Program-made: the position numbers and the translations under genes
Shown here: in pieces, positions 37,933-47,948 of the stretch
Layout: every line of letters begins with the position of its first letter
Position numbering within the stretch: position 1 is the stretch's first letter
Notes under the pieces: generated by a model
The model's input: the letters and a program-made list of their open reading frames with translations, nothing else
Told to the model about the DNA's origin: nothing
Databases searched by the model: none
Assembly: GCF_012848175.1 (NCBI RefSeq)
Contig: NZ_CP051651.1
Coordinates: forward strand, 558,001 to 622,000
Direction: 5' to 3'
Source: Xanthomonas campestris pv. badrii
GTDB lineage: Bacteria; Pseudomonadota; Gammaproteobacteria; Xanthomonadales; Xanthomonadaceae
Length of the DNA: 64,000 nt

Positions 37933-39311
37933 TGAACGACATGTCCCGCCAGGCCACGCGACTGGACGCCATCGGCGGCCGCTACGATCCGTGGCTGCTC
38001 GGGGCCGCGGTCACGCTCGCCTCGCTGGGCGTGGTGATGGTGGCGTCCAGCTCGATCGAGCTGGAGGCAAGCCCGTTCTATTACCTGACCCGCCACCTGC
38101 TGTTCCTGGGCGTCGGCATCGGGCTGGCCTTTTGGGCCATGCGTACCGAGCTCAAGACCATCGAGCAGCACAACCAGATGCTGCTGCTGGGCTGCTTTGT
38201 CATGCTCATCATGGTGTTCGTGCCTGGGCTGGGCAGCACCGTCAACGGCGCCAAGCGCTGGATCAATCTGGGCGTGTCCAGATTCCAGGTGGTCGAGTCG
38301 GTCAAGGTGCTCTACATCATCTGGCTGGCCAGCTACCTGGTGCGCTTTCGCGACGAGGTCAACGCGACCTGGCAGGCCATGCTCAAGCCGGTGTTCGTGG
38401 TCGGTTTCCTGGTGGCGCTGCTGTTGCTGCAGCCGGACTTCGGTTCGTCGATGCTGCTGTTGAGCGTCACTGCCTGCATGCTGGTGCTGGGCGGCGCGCC
38501 GATCGGGCGCATCATCCTGCCGATCCTGCTGCTGCTGCCGGCGCTGGTGGCGCTGGTGATCTTCGAGCCATACCGCATGCGGCGCGTCACCTCCTTCATG
38601 GATCCATGGGTCGATCAGCTCGGCTCGGGCTATCAGCTGTCCAACGCGCTCATGGCCATCGGCCGTGGCGAGTGGATGGGCGTGGGCCTGGGCGCGTCGG
38701 TGCAGAAGCTCAACTACCTGCCCGAATCGCATACCGACTTCATCTTTTCGGTGATCGCCGAAGAACTGGGATTCATCGGCGTGTGCGGCGTGGTGGCCCT
38801 GTACGCGTTGCTGGTCGGCCGGGCGTTCTGGCTGGGCATGCGCTGCGTGGAAATGAAGCGCCATTTCTCCGGCTATGTCGCCTTCGGTATCGGCCTGTGG
38901 GTGGCGATGCAGAGCTTCGTGTCGATCGGCGTGAACCTGGGAATTCTGCCGACCAAGGGCCTGACCCTGCCGCTGATTTCCTCCGGCGGTTCGTCGGTGC
39001 TGATGACCTGCGTGGCGATGGGCCTGCTGCTGCGGGTGTCCTATGAAATGGACCGCGCCGAGCGGCTGCGCAGCAAGCTGTCGCCGCAGGGCGCGGGCGC
39101 CGCACCCTCCGAGCCGGCTGAGCCGGCGGCCGACCCGGTTCCGCCGGCGTCTACCGCCGGACGCAAGCCGCAGCGTGAGCCGGCGGCAGCGCCGGCACCG
39201 GTGGCAGCGCCGTCAACTGCAGCGCCTTCGGTGGCGCCGGCGTCGGCGATCCTGCGCGGCACCAGCCGGATGCAGCCGCGTGTGGAACCGACCTTCGGGA
39301 GGATTGCATGA
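37932..39311 (+). CDS. ftsW: Septal peptidoglycan glycosyltransferase FtsW
   Basis: A 459-residue SEDS polymerase with about ten membrane helices that works with FtsI. Motifs: [34 protein letters not shown], the long periplasmic loop with [37 protein letters not shown] and [21 protein letters not shown] Pro/Ala-rich cytosolic tail of about 80 residues follows the last helix. It overlaps murG by ATGA. Confidence 0.96.
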   Translation: MNDMSRQATRLDAIGGRYDPWLLGAAVTLASLGVVMVASSSIELEASPFYYLTRHLLFLGVGIGLAFWAMRTELKTIEQHNQMLLLGCFVMLIMVFVPGLGSTVNGAKRWINLGVSRFQVVESVKVLYIIWLASYLVRFRDEVNATWQAMLKPVFVVGFLVALLLLQPDFGSSMLLLSVTACMLVLGGAPIGRIILPILLLLPALVALVIFEPYRMRRVTSFMDPWVDQLGSGYQLSNALMAIGRGEWMGVGLGASVQKLNYLPESHTDFIFSVIAEELGFIGVCGVVALYALLVGRAFWLGMRCVEMKRHFSGYVAFGIGLWVAMQSFVSIGVNLGILPTKGLTLPLISSGGSSVLMTCVAMGLLLRVSYEMDRAERLRSKLSPQGAGAAPSEPAEPAADPVPPASTAGRKPQREPAAAPAPVAAPSTAAPSVAPASAILRGTSRMQPRVEPTFGRIA

Positions 39312-40588
39312 GCGTCTATGCGACTCCCGCGCAGGAGCCCGCACCTTCGCGTGCGGGGATTCGACCAGTGATGATTCTGGCCGGCGGTACCGGTGGACAT
39401 ATTTTTCCGGGACTGGCCGTGGCCAAGGTGCTGCGCGCGCGGGGCGTGCCGGTGATCTGGCTGGGCGCCGACGGGGCGATGGAAACGCGGCTGGTGCCGC
39501 AGCACGCGATCCCGATCGACACGCTCGCCATCAGTGGCTTGCGCGGCAAGGGCGTGATCACGTTGCTTGGCGCACCGGTGCGGGTGATGCGCGCGGTGCG
39601 CGCTGCCGGTTTCGTACTGCGCAACAGGCAGCCGCGTGCGGTGATCAGTTTCGGTGGCTTTGCGGCTGGCCCGGGCGGCCTGGCCGCGCGCCTGCTCGGC
39701 GTGCCCTTGCTGGTGCACGAACAGAATCGCGCGCCCGGCATGACCAACAAGGTGCTGTCGCGCGTCGCGCGCCGCGTGCTGACCGGTTTTCCGGGCAGCT
39801 TCGCTGGCGAAGAAGCAGTGGGTAACCCGGTGCGCGCGGAAATCGCCGCGCTGCCGGATCCGGCGGTGCGTCTGGTTGGTCGCGGCGGTCCGGTGCGGGT
39901 GCTGGTGCTGGGCGGCAGCCAGGGCGCACGCGTACTCAATCACGCCGTGCCGTCGGCGTTGGTCGCGCTCGGTCACCCGGACGTGCAGGTACGCCACCAG
40001 TGCGGTGAAAAGCTGCGTGGCGAAGCCGATGCGGCGTATGCGCAGGCTGGCGTCGACGCCAGCGTCGAACCCTTCATTGCCGACATGGCCGAGGCCTATG
40101 CCTGGGCCGATCTGGTGGTGTGCCGTGCCGGCGCCTCCACGCTGGCCGAGTTGTGCGCCGCCGGTGTCGGCAGCGTGCTGGTGCCCTTTGCCGCCGCCGT
40201 GGACGATCACCAGACCCGCAATGCCGAATACCTGGTCGGCGCCGACGCCGCGGTGCTGCTCAAGCAGGACGACAGCTTGCCGGTGCGCCTGCAGCAGGTC
40301 CTGCAGACCCTGCTCGCCGACCCTGCACGCCGCCTGTCGATGGCGCAAGCCGCCCGCACCCTGGCCAAGCCGGACGCCGCCGAGCGCATTGCCGACATCA
40401 TTCTTCAAGAAGCCGGGAATGGTGAATCGGGAATGGGGAATGGGCAGAGCTCAGAACAACCGCAGGAACACACATTGATGCACGCAGACAAGCGCACCGA
40501 CCAGGCATCCGTCGCCGCTGGCGCTCAGCTCCACACGATTCCTGATTCCCGATTCCCGATTCGCATCTCCGCAGGAGGTGCCCAGTGA
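39308..40588 (+). CDS. murG: UDP-GlcNAc:lipid I GlcNAc transferase MurG with repeat-encoded tail
   Basis: A 426-residue GT28 enzyme making lipid II at the inner membrane surface (E. coli 355). Motifs: [68 protein letters not shown] and [20 protein letters not shown]. The conserved part ends near residue 368 ([11 protein letters not shown]). About 58 further residues are encoded by a palindromic repeat and its 95-bp centre. The tail ends in a GTGA overlap with murC, and the murC ribosome-binding site GGAGG lies inside the tail coding sequence. Confidence 0.95.
   Translation: MSVYATPAQEPAPSRAGIRPVMILAGGTGGHIFPGLAVAKVLRARGVPVIWLGADGAMETRLVPQHAIPIDTLAISGLRGKGVITLLGAPVRVMRAVRAAGFVLRNRQPRAVISFGGFAAGPGGLAARLLGVPLLVHEQNRAPGMTNKVLSRVARRVLTGFPGSFAGEEAVGNPVRAEIAALPDPAVRLVGRGGPVRVLVLGGSQGARVLNHAVPSALVALGHPDVQVRHQCGEKLRGEADAAYAQAGVDASVEPFIADMAEAYAWADLVVCRAGASTLAELCAAGVGSVLVPFAAAVDDHQTRNAEYLVGADAAVLLKQDDSLPVRLQQVLQTLLADPARRLSMAQAARTLAKPDAAERIADIILQEAGNGESGMGNGQSSEQPQEHTLMHADKRTDQASVAAGAQLHTIPDSRFPIRISAGGAQ
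40412..40563 (+). repeat. Palindromic repeat inside the 3' end of murG
   Basis: Left arm GGGAATGGTGAATCGGGAAT followed by GGGGAATGGG, right arm GATTCCTGATTCCCGATTCC then CGATTC. The centre is unusually long (about 95 bp) and distinct from other copies. Translated in frame as the MurG tail. Confidence 0.87.
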
Positions 40589-42018
40589 TCCGCCGTCTGC
40601 AGGACAGTGGCGATCTGGTGCGCGCGTTCCCGCGTGTGCATTTCGTGGGCATCGGCGGCACCGGCATGAGCGGCATTGCCGAGGTCATGCTGACCCTGGG
40701 CTACGAAGTCTCCGGCTCGGACAACGCCGACAACGCGGCAACGCGACGGCTGGCCAAGCTGGGTGCGCGCGTGATGCGCGGCCATTCGGCGGCTAACGTG
40801 CTGGGCACCGATTGCGTGGTGGTCTCCAGCGCGATCCGCGAAGACAATCCCGAGCTGATGGAAGCGCGCAGCCAGCGCATTCCGATCATGCCGCGTGCGG
40901 CGATGCTGGCCGAGCTGATGCGCTTCCGTCGCGGCATTGCGGTGGCCGGCACGCACGGCAAGACCACCACCACCAGCCTGGCCGCGGCGGTGCTGAGCGA
41001 AGGCGGCCTGGATCCGACCTTCGTCATCGGTGGCCAGCTGCTGGCCGCCGGCGCCAACGCCAAGCTCGGCGGTGGCCAGTGGCTGGTGGCCGAAGCCGAC
41101 GAAAGCGACGGCAGCTTCCTGCGGCTGAATCCGTTGATGGCGGTGATCACCAATATCGATTCGGATCATCTGGAAAACTACGGCAACGATTTCGCCCGGG
41201 TGCAGGCCGCATTCGCCGAATTCCTGCAGCGCCTGCCGTTCTACGGCTTGGCCCTGCTGTGCATCGATGATCCGGAAGTGGCCGCACTGGCCGGCAAGAC
41301 GCCGCGTCACGTCATGAGCTACGGCATGAGCGAAAACGCCGACGTGCGCGCCGAAGACGTGGTGCAGGACGGCCCGCGCATGCGCTTCACCCTGCGCCTG
41401 CCCGAAGGCACCACCACGCCGGTGACGCTGGCGTTGCCGGGCCGTCACAACGTGCTCAACGCATTGGCCGCTGCCGCGATCGGCTGGCAGCTTGGCGTGG
41501 AGCCGCAGACCATTGCGCGCGCGCTGGAAAACTTCGCCGGTATCGGCCGCCGTTTCAACGATCTGGGCGAAGTCACCACCAGCAACGGCGCACGCGTGCG
41601 GGTGGTCGACGATTACGGCCATCACCCGCGCGAGCTGGAAGCGGTGTTCGCCGCCGCCCGCGGCGGCTGGCCGGACAAGCGCCTGGTGGTGGCGTTCCAG
41701 CCGCACCGTTACAGCCGCACCCGCGATCAGTTCGACGCCTTCGCCGCCGTGCTCAGCACCGTCGACGCATTGGTGTTGAGCGAAGTCTATCCGGCCGGCG
41801 AAGCACCGATTCCCGGTGCCGACTCGCGCGCACTGGCGCGTGCCATCCGTGCACGCGGCCGTAGCGAACCGGTGGTGGTCGGGCAGATTGCCGGCCTGGC
41901 CGAAGTGCTGCCGGACGTGCTGCAGGACGGCGACCTGTTGCTGATGATGGGTGCCGGCGATATCGGCTATGTGGCCCAGCACATCATCAACAACGGGTTC
42001 GTTGGGGGTGAGGCATGA
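40585..42018 (+). CDS. murC: UDP-N-acetylmuramate:L-alanine ligase
   Basis: A 477-residue Mur ligase adding the first amino acid to UDP-MurNAc. Motifs: [88 protein letters not shown] and [21 protein letters not shown] start with a good ribosome-binding site (GCAGGAGGTG ending 6 bp before). Overlaps ddl by ATGA. Confidence 0.96.
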   Translation: MIRRLQDSGDLVRAFPRVHFVGIGGTGMSGIAEVMLTLGYEVSGSDNADNAATRRLAKLGARVMRGHSAANVLGTDCVVVSSAIREDNPELMEARSQRIPIMPRAAMLAELMRFRRGIAVAGTHGKTTTTSLAAAVLSEGGLDPTFVIGGQLLAAGANAKLGGGQWLVAEADESDGSFLRLNPLMAVITNIDSDHLENYGNDFARVQAAFAEFLQRLPFYGLALLCIDDPEVAALAGKTPRHVMSYGMSENADVRAEDVVQDGPRMRFTLRLPEGTTTPVTLALPGRHNVLNALAAAAIGWQLGVEPQTIARALENFAGIGRRFNDLGEVTTSNGARVRVVDDYGHHPRELEAVFAAARGGWPDKRLVVAFQPHRYSRTRDQFDAFAAVLSTVDALVLSEVYPAGEAPIPGADSRALARAIRARGRSEPVVVGQIAGLAEVLPDVLQDGDLLLMMGAGDIGYVAQHIINNGFVGGEA

Positions 42019-43070
42019 GCGCTTCAGCGATCGGGACCCGGGACCCGGGACCCGGGGCCGGTGAACAGCAGGGCGTGCAGTCCGTTTTGTCTGCTGTTCC
42101 GGGTCCCCGGTCCCCGGTCCCCGGTCCCGCACCTTCCCGCACCAGCAATCCGGCAAGCTTCGGCCGCGTTGCGGTGCTGCTCGGCGGCACCTCGTCCGAG
42201 CGTGAAGTCTCGTTGAACTCCGGCAGCAATGTGCTGGAAGCGCTGCGCGCACGCGGTGTGGATGCACAGCCGGTCGATGGCATTCCGGCGTTGGCCAAGG
42301 CATTGGCCGCACAGCAGTTCGATCGCGTGTTCAATGTGCTGCACGGCCATAACGGCGGCGGCGAAGACGGCATCGTGCAGGGCCTGATGGACGCCTTCGG
42401 CATCCCGTACACCGGCTCGGACGTGTTGGGTTCGGCCTTGAGCATGGACAAGATCCGCACCAAGCAGGTGTGGCTGTCGCTGGGTCTGAGTACGCCGCGC
42501 TATGCGCGGCTGGCTGCCGGTGCCAGCGCCGACGACATTCACGCCGCTGCACGCCAGATCGGCTTGCCGGTGATCGTCAAGCCGGCCAACGAAGGGTCCA
42601 GCGTTGGCGTCAGCCGCGTGTTCGACCAGGCCCAGCTTGAAGAAGCAGTGGTGCTGGCTGCGCGCTACGACGGCGCGTTGCTGATGGAGCAGCTGATCGA
42701 AGGCGACGAACTCACCGTGGCCGTGCTCGGCGACACCGCGCTGCCGTCCATCCGCATCGTGCCCAAGGGGCAGTGGTACGACTACAACGCCAAATACATC
42801 GCCGAGGACACGCAGTATCTGTGCCCGGGACTGGAAGGCGAGGCCGAAACGCAGATCCGCCGGCTCGCCCTCGACGCCTTCCGTGCTGCCGGCTGCCGCG
42901 GCTGGGGCCGCGTGGACGTCATGCGTGATCGCAGCAGCGGTCAGCTCTATCTGCTGGAAGTGAACACCGCTCCCGGCATGACCAGCCACTCGCTGGTGCC
43001 CAAGGCCGCCCGCCAGCTCGGCATCGAATTCGAAGAGCTGGTCTGGCGCGTGCTGGAGCAGACGCTGTGA
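42015..43070 (+). CDS. ddl: D-alanine:D-alanine ligase with repeat-encoded N-terminus
   Basis: A 351-residue ATP-grasp ligase supplying D-Ala-D-Ala to MurF. Conserved sequence starts near residue 49 ([20 protein letters not shown]) and includes [33 protein letters not shown] and [19 protein letters not shown]. Residues 6-38 ([15 protein letters not shown]... to [11 protein letters not shown]) come from a GC-variant repeat immediately after the coupled ATG, giving a Gly/Pro-rich extension. No ATG follows before the conserved core, so the extension is probably translated. E. coli DdlB has 306 residues. Confidence 0.94.
   Translation: MSASAIGTRDPGPGAGEQQGVQSVLSAVPGPRSPVPGPAPSRTSNPASFGRVAVLLGGTSSEREVSLNSGSNVLEALRARGVDAQPVDGIPALAKALAAQQFDRVFNVLHGHNGGGEDGIVQGLMDAFGIPYTGSDVLGSALSMDKIRTKQVWLSLGLSTPRYARLAAGASADDIHAAARQIGLPVIVKPANEGSSVGVSRVFDQAQLEEAVVLAARYDGALLMEQLIEGDELTVAVLGDTALPSIRIVPKGQWYDYNAKYIAEDTQYLCPGLEGEAETQIRRLALDAFRAAGCRGWGRVDVMRDRSSGQLYLLEVNTAPGMTSHSLVPKAARQLGIEFEELVWRVLEQTL
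42030..42128 (+). repeat. GC-variant palindromic repeat in the 5' end of ddl
   Basis: Left arm TCGGGACCCGGGACCCGGGA with CCCGGGGCCGG, right arm TCCGGGTCCCCGGTCCCCGG with TCCCCGGTCCCG. It is of the same ACC/GGT subtype as the copy in murF and starts 15 bp after the ddl start codon. Confidence 0.9.
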
Positions 43071-43072
43071 AG

Positions 43073-43160
43073 ACGGGAATCGTGAATCGTGAATCGGGAA
43101 TGGGTAACAGCAGATGCGCTGTTGCCGTTGCGATTCCCTATTCCCGATTCCCAATTCCCG
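43073..43160 (+). repeat. Palindromic repeat, ddl-ftsQ gap
   Basis: Left arm GGGAATCGTGAATCGTGAAT with CGGGAATGGG, centre AACAGCAGATGCGCTGTTGC (itself an inverted repeat, AACAGC/GCTGTT), right arm GCGATTCCCTATTCCCGATT with CCCAATTCCCG. It occupies most of the 106-bp gap, one of only two non-overlapping junctions before ftsZ. Confidence 0.9.
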
Positions 43161-43176
43161 TGTGCGGAGCACACCC

Positions 43177-44013
43177 ATGAACGCCACCCTGCGCATCCTC
43201 GCCTGGTTGCTGGCGGTGGCGCTGGTCGCGTTGCCGGTGGTGGCCGTGCTCAATGGCTGGGTCGGTGCCGAGCGCTGGCCGCTGGCGAAGTTGCGGGTGT
43301 CCGGCGATTTCAAGCGGGTGCCGGCAGAGGAGTTGCGCGCAGTGGTGCTGCCGTATGCGCGCGCAGGCTTTTTTGCGGTGAAGCTGCAGCAGGCGCAGGA
43401 CGCCATCGCGCGCCTGCCGTGGGTGGAAAGCGCGCAGGTGCGCAAGCGCTGGCCGGATGTGCTGGAAGTGCACGTGACCGAGCACAAGCCGTTTGCGCGC
43501 TGGGGCACCGACCGCATGCTGTCCGAACAGGGCCGTCTGTTCCGCACGCCGCCGTTGCTGAAGGATTTCAAGTTGCCCCAGCTCGGTGGCCCGGACGCCA
43601 AGACCCAGGACGTGGTGGCGCTGTACAACGAGTCGCGCGCGCTGTTCGCACCGACCGGGCTGGACGTGGAGCGTCTTGAAATGGATGCGCGCGGCAGCTG
43701 GTCGCTGGGGCTGAGCAATGGCCTGCAAATCATGATCGGCCGCGACGATGCGCGCGCCCGCCTGCAGCGCTTCGCCCGCGTGTTGCCGCAGTTGTCAGAC
43801 CCGCAGCGCCCGATCGCACGCGCCGACCTGCGCTACACCAACGGCTTTACCGTTGAAAGGCGAATCGAGAATGGGGAATCGGGAATGGAGAAGAAGCCCA
43901 AGCAGGCATCGCCCGCTACGGCTCACGCACTTGTTCTCGATTCTCCCCGCACTCGTGCACCGCTGTTGACCATTCCCCATTCCCCATTCGCTATTCCCGG
44001 CTTTAAGACATGA
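43177..44013 (+). CDS. ftsQ: Cell division protein FtsQ with repeat-encoded C-terminus
   Basis: A 278-residue bitopic protein: membrane helix at residues 5-25, then the POTRA domain (LRVSGDFKRVPAEELRAVVL) and the beta domain (LPWVESAQVRKRWPDVLEVH, GLDVERLEMDARGSWSLGLS). The conserved part ends at RYTNGFTVERR near residue 229. The last 50 residues derive from a palindromic repeat and its centre. In E. coli the FtsQ C-terminal region contacts FtsB, so the replaced tail is notable. Coupled to ftsA (ATGA). Confidence 0.93.
   Translation: MNATLRILAWLLAVALVALPVVAVLNGWVGAERWPLAKLRVSGDFKRVPAEELRAVVLPYARAGFFAVKLQQAQDAIARLPWVESAQVRKRWPDVLEVHVTEHKPFARWGTDRMLSEQGRLFRTPPLLKDFKLPQLGGPDAKTQDVVALYNESRALFAPTGLDVERLEMDARGSWSLGLSNGLQIMIGRDDARARLQRFARVLPQLSDPQRPIARADLRYTNGFTVERRIENGESGMEKKPKQASPATAHALVLDSPRTRAPLLTIPHSPFAIPGFKT
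43861..44001 (+). repeat. Palindromic repeat inside the 3' end of ftsQ
   Basis: Left arm CGAATCGAGAATGGGGAATC with GGGAATGG, right arm CATTCCCCATTCCCCATTCG with CTATTCCCGGC, separated by about 75 bp. It is translated as the FtsQ tail and ends 8 bp before the ftsA ATG. Confidence 0.88.
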
Positions 44014-45245
44014 ATCGCAAAGGCGACAAATCCCTCATCGTTGGACTGGACATCGGCACCTCCAAGGTCGTTGCGCTGGTCGGCGAATACTCGCCCGGCA
44101 ATCCGATCGAGGTGATCGGCATCGGTTCGCATGAGTCGCGCGGTCTCAAGCGCGGCGTGGTGGTGGACATCGAGTCCACCGTGCAGTCGATCCAGCGCGC
44201 AGTCGAAGAAGCCGAGCTGATGGCCGGCTGCGAGATCCGCTCGGTGTATGCCTCGATCTCCGGCAACCACGTGCAGTGCAAGAATTCGCCCGGCATCGTG
44301 CCGATCCGCGATGGCGAAGTGACCTGGAGCGATCTGGAACGCGTGCTCGACGCGGCCAAGGCCGTGGCCATCCCGGCCGACCAACGCATCCTGCACGCGA
44401 TTCCGCGCGAGTACGTGCTGGACGATTCGCAGGAAGGCATCCGCAACCCGGTCGGCATGACCGGCGTGCGCCTGGAGGTGCACGCGCACCTGGTGGTGTG
44501 CGCGCAGTCGGCCGCCGCCAACATCACCAAGTGCGTGCAAAAGTGCGGCCTGCAGGTCGACGATCTGGTGCTGTCCTCGCTGGCTTCCTCGGTGGCCGTG
44601 CTGACCGCCGACGAACGCGAGCTGGGCGTGGTGCTGGTGGACATCGGCGCCGGCACCACCGATCTGGCGGTGTACGTGCAGGGCGCGATCTGCCACACCG
44701 CTTCGCTGCCGATCGCCGGCGACCACGTCACCAACGACATCGCGCACATGCTGCGCACGCCCACGCCGGAAGCCGAGCAGATCAAGGTGCGCTACGCCTG
44801 CGCGCTGGCGCAGCTGGCCACCGCCGAAGAAAGCATCCAGGTGCCATCGGTGGGCGACCGCCCGCCGCGCCGCATGCCGCGCCACGCACTCGCGCAGGCG
44901 GTGCAGGGCCGTTACGAAGAAATCTTCGAGATGGTGCAGGCCGAACTGCGCCGCTCCGGCTTCGAGGAAATGGTGCGCGCCGGCATGGTGCTCACCGGCG
45001 GCGCCTCGAAGATGGAAGGCGTGGTGGAGCTGGCCGAAGAAATGCTGCAGATGCCGGTGCGCGTGGGCATCCCGCAGCACGTCACCGGCCTGGGCGAAGT
45101 CGTCGGCAACCCGGTACACGCCTCCGGCGTGGGCCTGTTGCTGATGGGCAGCCAGATCGAACATCCACGCCGCCCGTCGATCCCGACCGGGCGCGCAGGC
45201 AGCTTGTTCAAGAAATTGAAGAATTGGTATCGCGGTGAATTCTGA
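44010..45245 (+). CDS. ftsA: Cell division protein FtsA
   Basis: A 411-residue actin-like ATPase tethering FtsZ to the membrane. Motifs: SLIVGLDIGTSKVVALVGEY (phosphate 1), DIGAGTTDLAVYVQGA (phosphate 2), VLTGGASKMEGVVELAEEML (adenosine) and the C-terminal amphipathic membrane anchor GSLFKKLKNWYRGEF. It is of normal length and ends the coupled run; ftsZ follows after 314 bp. Confidence 0.97.
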   Translation: MNRKGDKSLIVGLDIGTSKVVALVGEYSPGNPIEVIGIGSHESRGLKRGVVVDIESTVQSIQRAVEEAELMAGCEIRSVYASISGNHVQCKNSPGIVPIRDGEVTWSDLERVLDAAKAVAIPADQRILHAIPREYVLDDSQEGIRNPVGMTGVRLEVHAHLVVCAQSAAANITKCVQKCGLQVDDLVLSSLASSVAVLTADERELGVVLVDIGAGTTDLAVYVQGAICHTASLPIAGDHVTNDIAHMLRTPTPEAEQIKVRYACALAQLATAEESIQVPSVGDRPPRRMPRHALAQAVQGRYEEIFEMVQAELRRSGFEEMVRAGMVLTGGASKMEGVVELAEEMLQMPVRVGIPQHVTGLGEVVGNPVHASGVGLLLMGSQIEHPRRPSIPTGRAGSLFKKLKNWYRGEF

Positions 45246-45252
45246 GGTGCAG

Positions 45253-45542
45253 GGATTCGGGAGTTGGGATTCGGGATTGGCAAGAGCAAGAGCGAAAAGC
45301 AAAGCGGCGGCGGTTGCGATGGTGAAGATAACGATCAAGTAGAGAGCGGCGAGCAGGTAGGCAGTAAAATTATTTGCAGGCATTGCGTCGAGGAGTAGGT
45401 GACACGAGCCGTGGAGCGCAACAGCGAATCTACGGCCCCGGCACACGAATCCCGACTTTCAAACAACAACACTCGCCGTGATGCGGAGTAGGGCAGGGAC
45501 CAGCGCTTTTGCGAATCCCCACTCCCCATTCCCCAATCCCGG
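45253..45542 (+). repeat. ftsA-ftsZ gap with widely spaced palindromic repeat arms
   Basis: Left arm GATTCGGGAGTTGGGATTCG with GGATTGG and right arm GCGAATCCCCACTCCCCATT with CCCCAATCCCGG lie some 230 bp apart and fill the edges of the gap. Between them is lower-GC sequence, including TAAAATTATT at 45365-45374, that may hold the ftsZ promoter; no clear -35 was found. No gene is visible in the gap. Confidence 0.6.
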
Positions 45543-45559
45543 CTCAAGAGGACACTGAC

Positions 45560-46804
45560 ATGGCACATTTCGAACTGATTGAAAAAATGGCTCCCAACGC
45601 GGTCATCAAGGTCGTGGGCGTGGGCGGCGGCGGCGGCAACGCGGTTGCGCACATGGTCAACACCAATGTCGATGGCGTGGAATTCATCACCGCCAACACC
45701 GACTCGCAGGCGATCAAGAACTGCGGTGCCAAGCTGCAGCTGCAGCTCGGCACCAACGTCACCAAGGGCCTGGGCGCAGGCGCCAATCCGGAAGTCGGCC
45801 GTCAGGCAGCGCTGGAAGATCGCGAGCGCATCATGGACGCGCTGCAGGGCGCGGACATGGTGTTCATCACCGCCGGCATGGGCGGCGGTACCGGTACCGG
45901 TGCCGCGCCGGTCGTTGCGCAGCTGGCCAAGGAAATGGGCATCCTGACCGTGGCCGTGGTCACCAAGCCGTTCCCGTTCGAAGGCCGTCGCCGCATGCAG
46001 GTGGCGCTGAAGGGCATCGAGGAACTGAGCCAGCATTGCGACTCGCTGATCACCATTCCAAATGAAAAGCTGATCACCGTGCTGGGCCGCAACGCCACCA
46101 TGATCCAGGCGTTCCGCGCTGCCAACGACGTGCTGCAGGGCGCCGTGCAGGGCATCGCCGACCTGATCGTGCGCCCGGGCCTGATCAACGTCGACTTCGC
46201 CGACGTGCGCACCGTGATGTCGGAAATGGGCCTGGCCATGATGGGTACCGGGTCGGCACGCGGAGACGATCGCGCACAGGCCGCTGCCGAAGCCGCCATC
46301 CAGAACCCGCTGCTGGACGATGTGAACCTGGCCGGTGCCAACGGCATCCTGGTCAACATCACTGCCGGCCCGGACTTCACCATGTCCGAGTTCGACGAGA
46401 TCGGCCGCACCATCGAGGCATTCGCCTCGGAAGACGCCACCGTGGTCGTCGGCACCGTGCTGGACCCGGACATGCAGGACGAAGTGCGCGTGACCGTGGT
46501 GGCCACCGGCCTGAACCGTGCGGTTGCACGCCAGACCCAGCGTCCGGACCAGCGCGCGCCGATCAAGCTGGTGCGCAATGCCACCACCGGCCAGCCGGAA
46601 TTCGGCGACTTCGATACCAGCAGCGGCGACGCGGTGTCCAAGGCCGTTGGCGGCAGCATGGGCCTGGGCCTGCGTCGTCCGAGCAGCGACTCGGTCGGCA
46701 GCAGCGCCGGCAACCACAACAGCGGCGGTGCTTCGGCGCCGGCGGCAGACCTGCCCAACGATTACCTGGATATCCCGGCGTTCCTGCGCCGCCAGGCCGA
46801 CTGA
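45560..46804 (+). CDS. ftsZ: Cell division GTPase FtsZ
   Basis: A 414-residue tubulin homologue forming the Z ring. Motifs: VVGVGGGGGNAVAHMV, NTDSQAIKN, the GTP loop GGGTGTGAAPVVAQLAKE, RPGLINVDFADVRTVM, a Gly/Ser-rich linker and the conserved C-terminal peptide DYLDIPAFLRRQ that binds FtsA and ZipA. The ribosome-binding site AAGAGGAC lies just upstream. It has its own terminator. Confidence 0.98.
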   Translation: MAHFELIEKMAPNAVIKVVGVGGGGGNAVAHMVNTNVDGVEFITANTDSQAIKNCGAKLQLQLGTNVTKGLGAGANPEVGRQAALEDRERIMDALQGADMVFITAGMGGGTGTGAAPVVAQLAKEMGILTVAVVTKPFPFEGRRRMQVALKGIEELSQHCDSLITIPNEKLITVLGRNATMIQAFRAANDVLQGAVQGIADLIVRPGLINVDFADVRTVMSEMGLAMMGTGSARGDDRAQAAAEAAIQNPLLDDVNLAGANGILVNITAGPDFTMSEFDEIGRTIEAFASEDATVVVGTVLDPDMQDEVRVTVVATGLNRAVARQTQRPDQRAPIKLVRNATTGQPEFGDFDTSSGDAVSKAVGGSMGLGLRRPSSDSVGSSAGNHNSGGASAPAADLPNDYLDIPAFLRRQAD

Positions 46805-46883
46805 CGGGCGCCGGCTGCGTTGCCATGGTGGCGCAGCCCGCCCAGCCCGGCGATGGCGTCGGGTTCGCTATGCCATGTCCTTT

Positions 46884-46914
46884 CTGCCGGATCGGTCACG
46901 ATCCGGCAGCTTTT
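46884..46914 (+). terminator. ftsZ terminator
   Basis: CTGCCGGATCG and CGATCCGGCAG form an 11-bp stem around GTCA, followed by CTTTT. A good rho-independent terminator 80 bp after ftsZ. A further small inverted repeat, GGGGT-TAC-ACCCC at 46931-46943, lies between it and the lpxC promoter region. Confidence 0.85.
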
Positions 46915-47036
46915 GCAGTGGCGTGACTGCGGGGTTACACCCCTCATCACGCGTAACTTGTTAAAATTCGGATAACCTCACCGAATTAGACAGCCTGTTC
47001 AGCGTCTGTCTGCATTGCTCCCCCAGACTTCGTCCT

Positions 47037-47948
47037 ATGACCCAGCAACGCACTCTCAAGAACACCATTCGCGCCACCGGCGTCGGCCTGCACAGTGGCG
47101 ACAAGGTGTACATGACGCTGCGACCGGCCCCGGTCGATCACGGTGTGGTGTTCCGGCGCGTGGACCTGGAGCCGGTGGTCGAAGTGCCCGCCGATGCCGA
47201 GCTGGTCACCGAGACCACGCTGTGTACTGGCCTGACCTGTAACGGCGCCAAGATCCAGACGGTCGAGCACCTGATGTCGGCGCTGGCCGGGTTGGGTGTG
47301 GACAACGTCATCGTCGAACTGTCCTCGGCCGAGTTGCCGATCATGGACGGCTCGTCCGGCCCGTTCGTGTTCCTGCTGCAGTCGGCAGGGATCGTCGAAC
47401 AGGACAAGGCCAAGCGCTTCATCCGCATCAAGCAGCCGGTGGAAGTGCGCGAGGGCGACAAGATCGCGCGCTTCGAGCCGTACGAGGGCTACAAGCTCGG
47501 TTTCACCATCGAATTCAATCACCCGATGATCCCGGCCAAGCAGTCGCGCCAGGAAATCGAGTTCTCCACCTCGGCCTACGTCAAGGAAATCTCGCGCGCG
47601 CGGACCTTCGGCTTCATGCGCGATCTGGAGTACATGCGCGAGCGCAACCTGGGCCTGGGGGGCTCGATGGACAATGCCATCGTGCTGGACGAGTTCCGCG
47701 TGCTCAACGAGGACGGCCTGCGCTATACCAACGAATTCGTCCGCCACAAGATCCTGGACGCCATCGGCGACCTGTATCTGGCTGGCGGCGCGATCCTGGG
47801 CGCCTACGAAGGCTTCAAGTCCGGCCACGCGCTCAACAACAAGCTGGTGCGTGCGCTGCTGGCGGACCAGAGCGCCTGGGAATGGGTCAGCTTCGCCGAG
47901 GGCGCCGAGCCGCCGCCGGTCGCCTACGCCAGCCCTGTCTACGCTTGA
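47037..47948 (+). CDS. lpxC: UDP-3-O-acyl-N-acetylglucosamine deacetylase
   Basis: A 303-residue zinc enzyme catalysing the committed step of lipid A synthesis. Motifs: [36 protein letters not shown] with the first zinc His, [30 protein letters not shown] and the second zinc site [14 protein letters not shown] with [14 protein letters not shown]. It has its own promoter region; TAAAAT at 46962-46967 is the best -10 candidate. The lpxC position after ftsZ is conserved in gammaproteobacteria. Confidence 0.97.
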   Translation: MTQQRTLKNTIRATGVGLHSGDKVYMTLRPAPVDHGVVFRRVDLEPVVEVPADAELVTETTLCTGLTCNGAKIQTVEHLMSALAGLGVDNVIVELSSAELPIMDGSSGPFVFLLQSAGIVEQDKAKRFIRIKQPVEVREGDKIARFEPYEGYKLGFTIEFNHPMIPAKQSRQEIEFSTSAYVKEISRARTFGFMRDLEYMRERNLGLGGSMDNAIVLDEFRVLNEDGLRYTNEFVRHKILDAIGDLYLAGGAILGAYEGFKSGHALNNKLVRALLADQSAWEWVSFAEGAEPPPVAYASPVYA

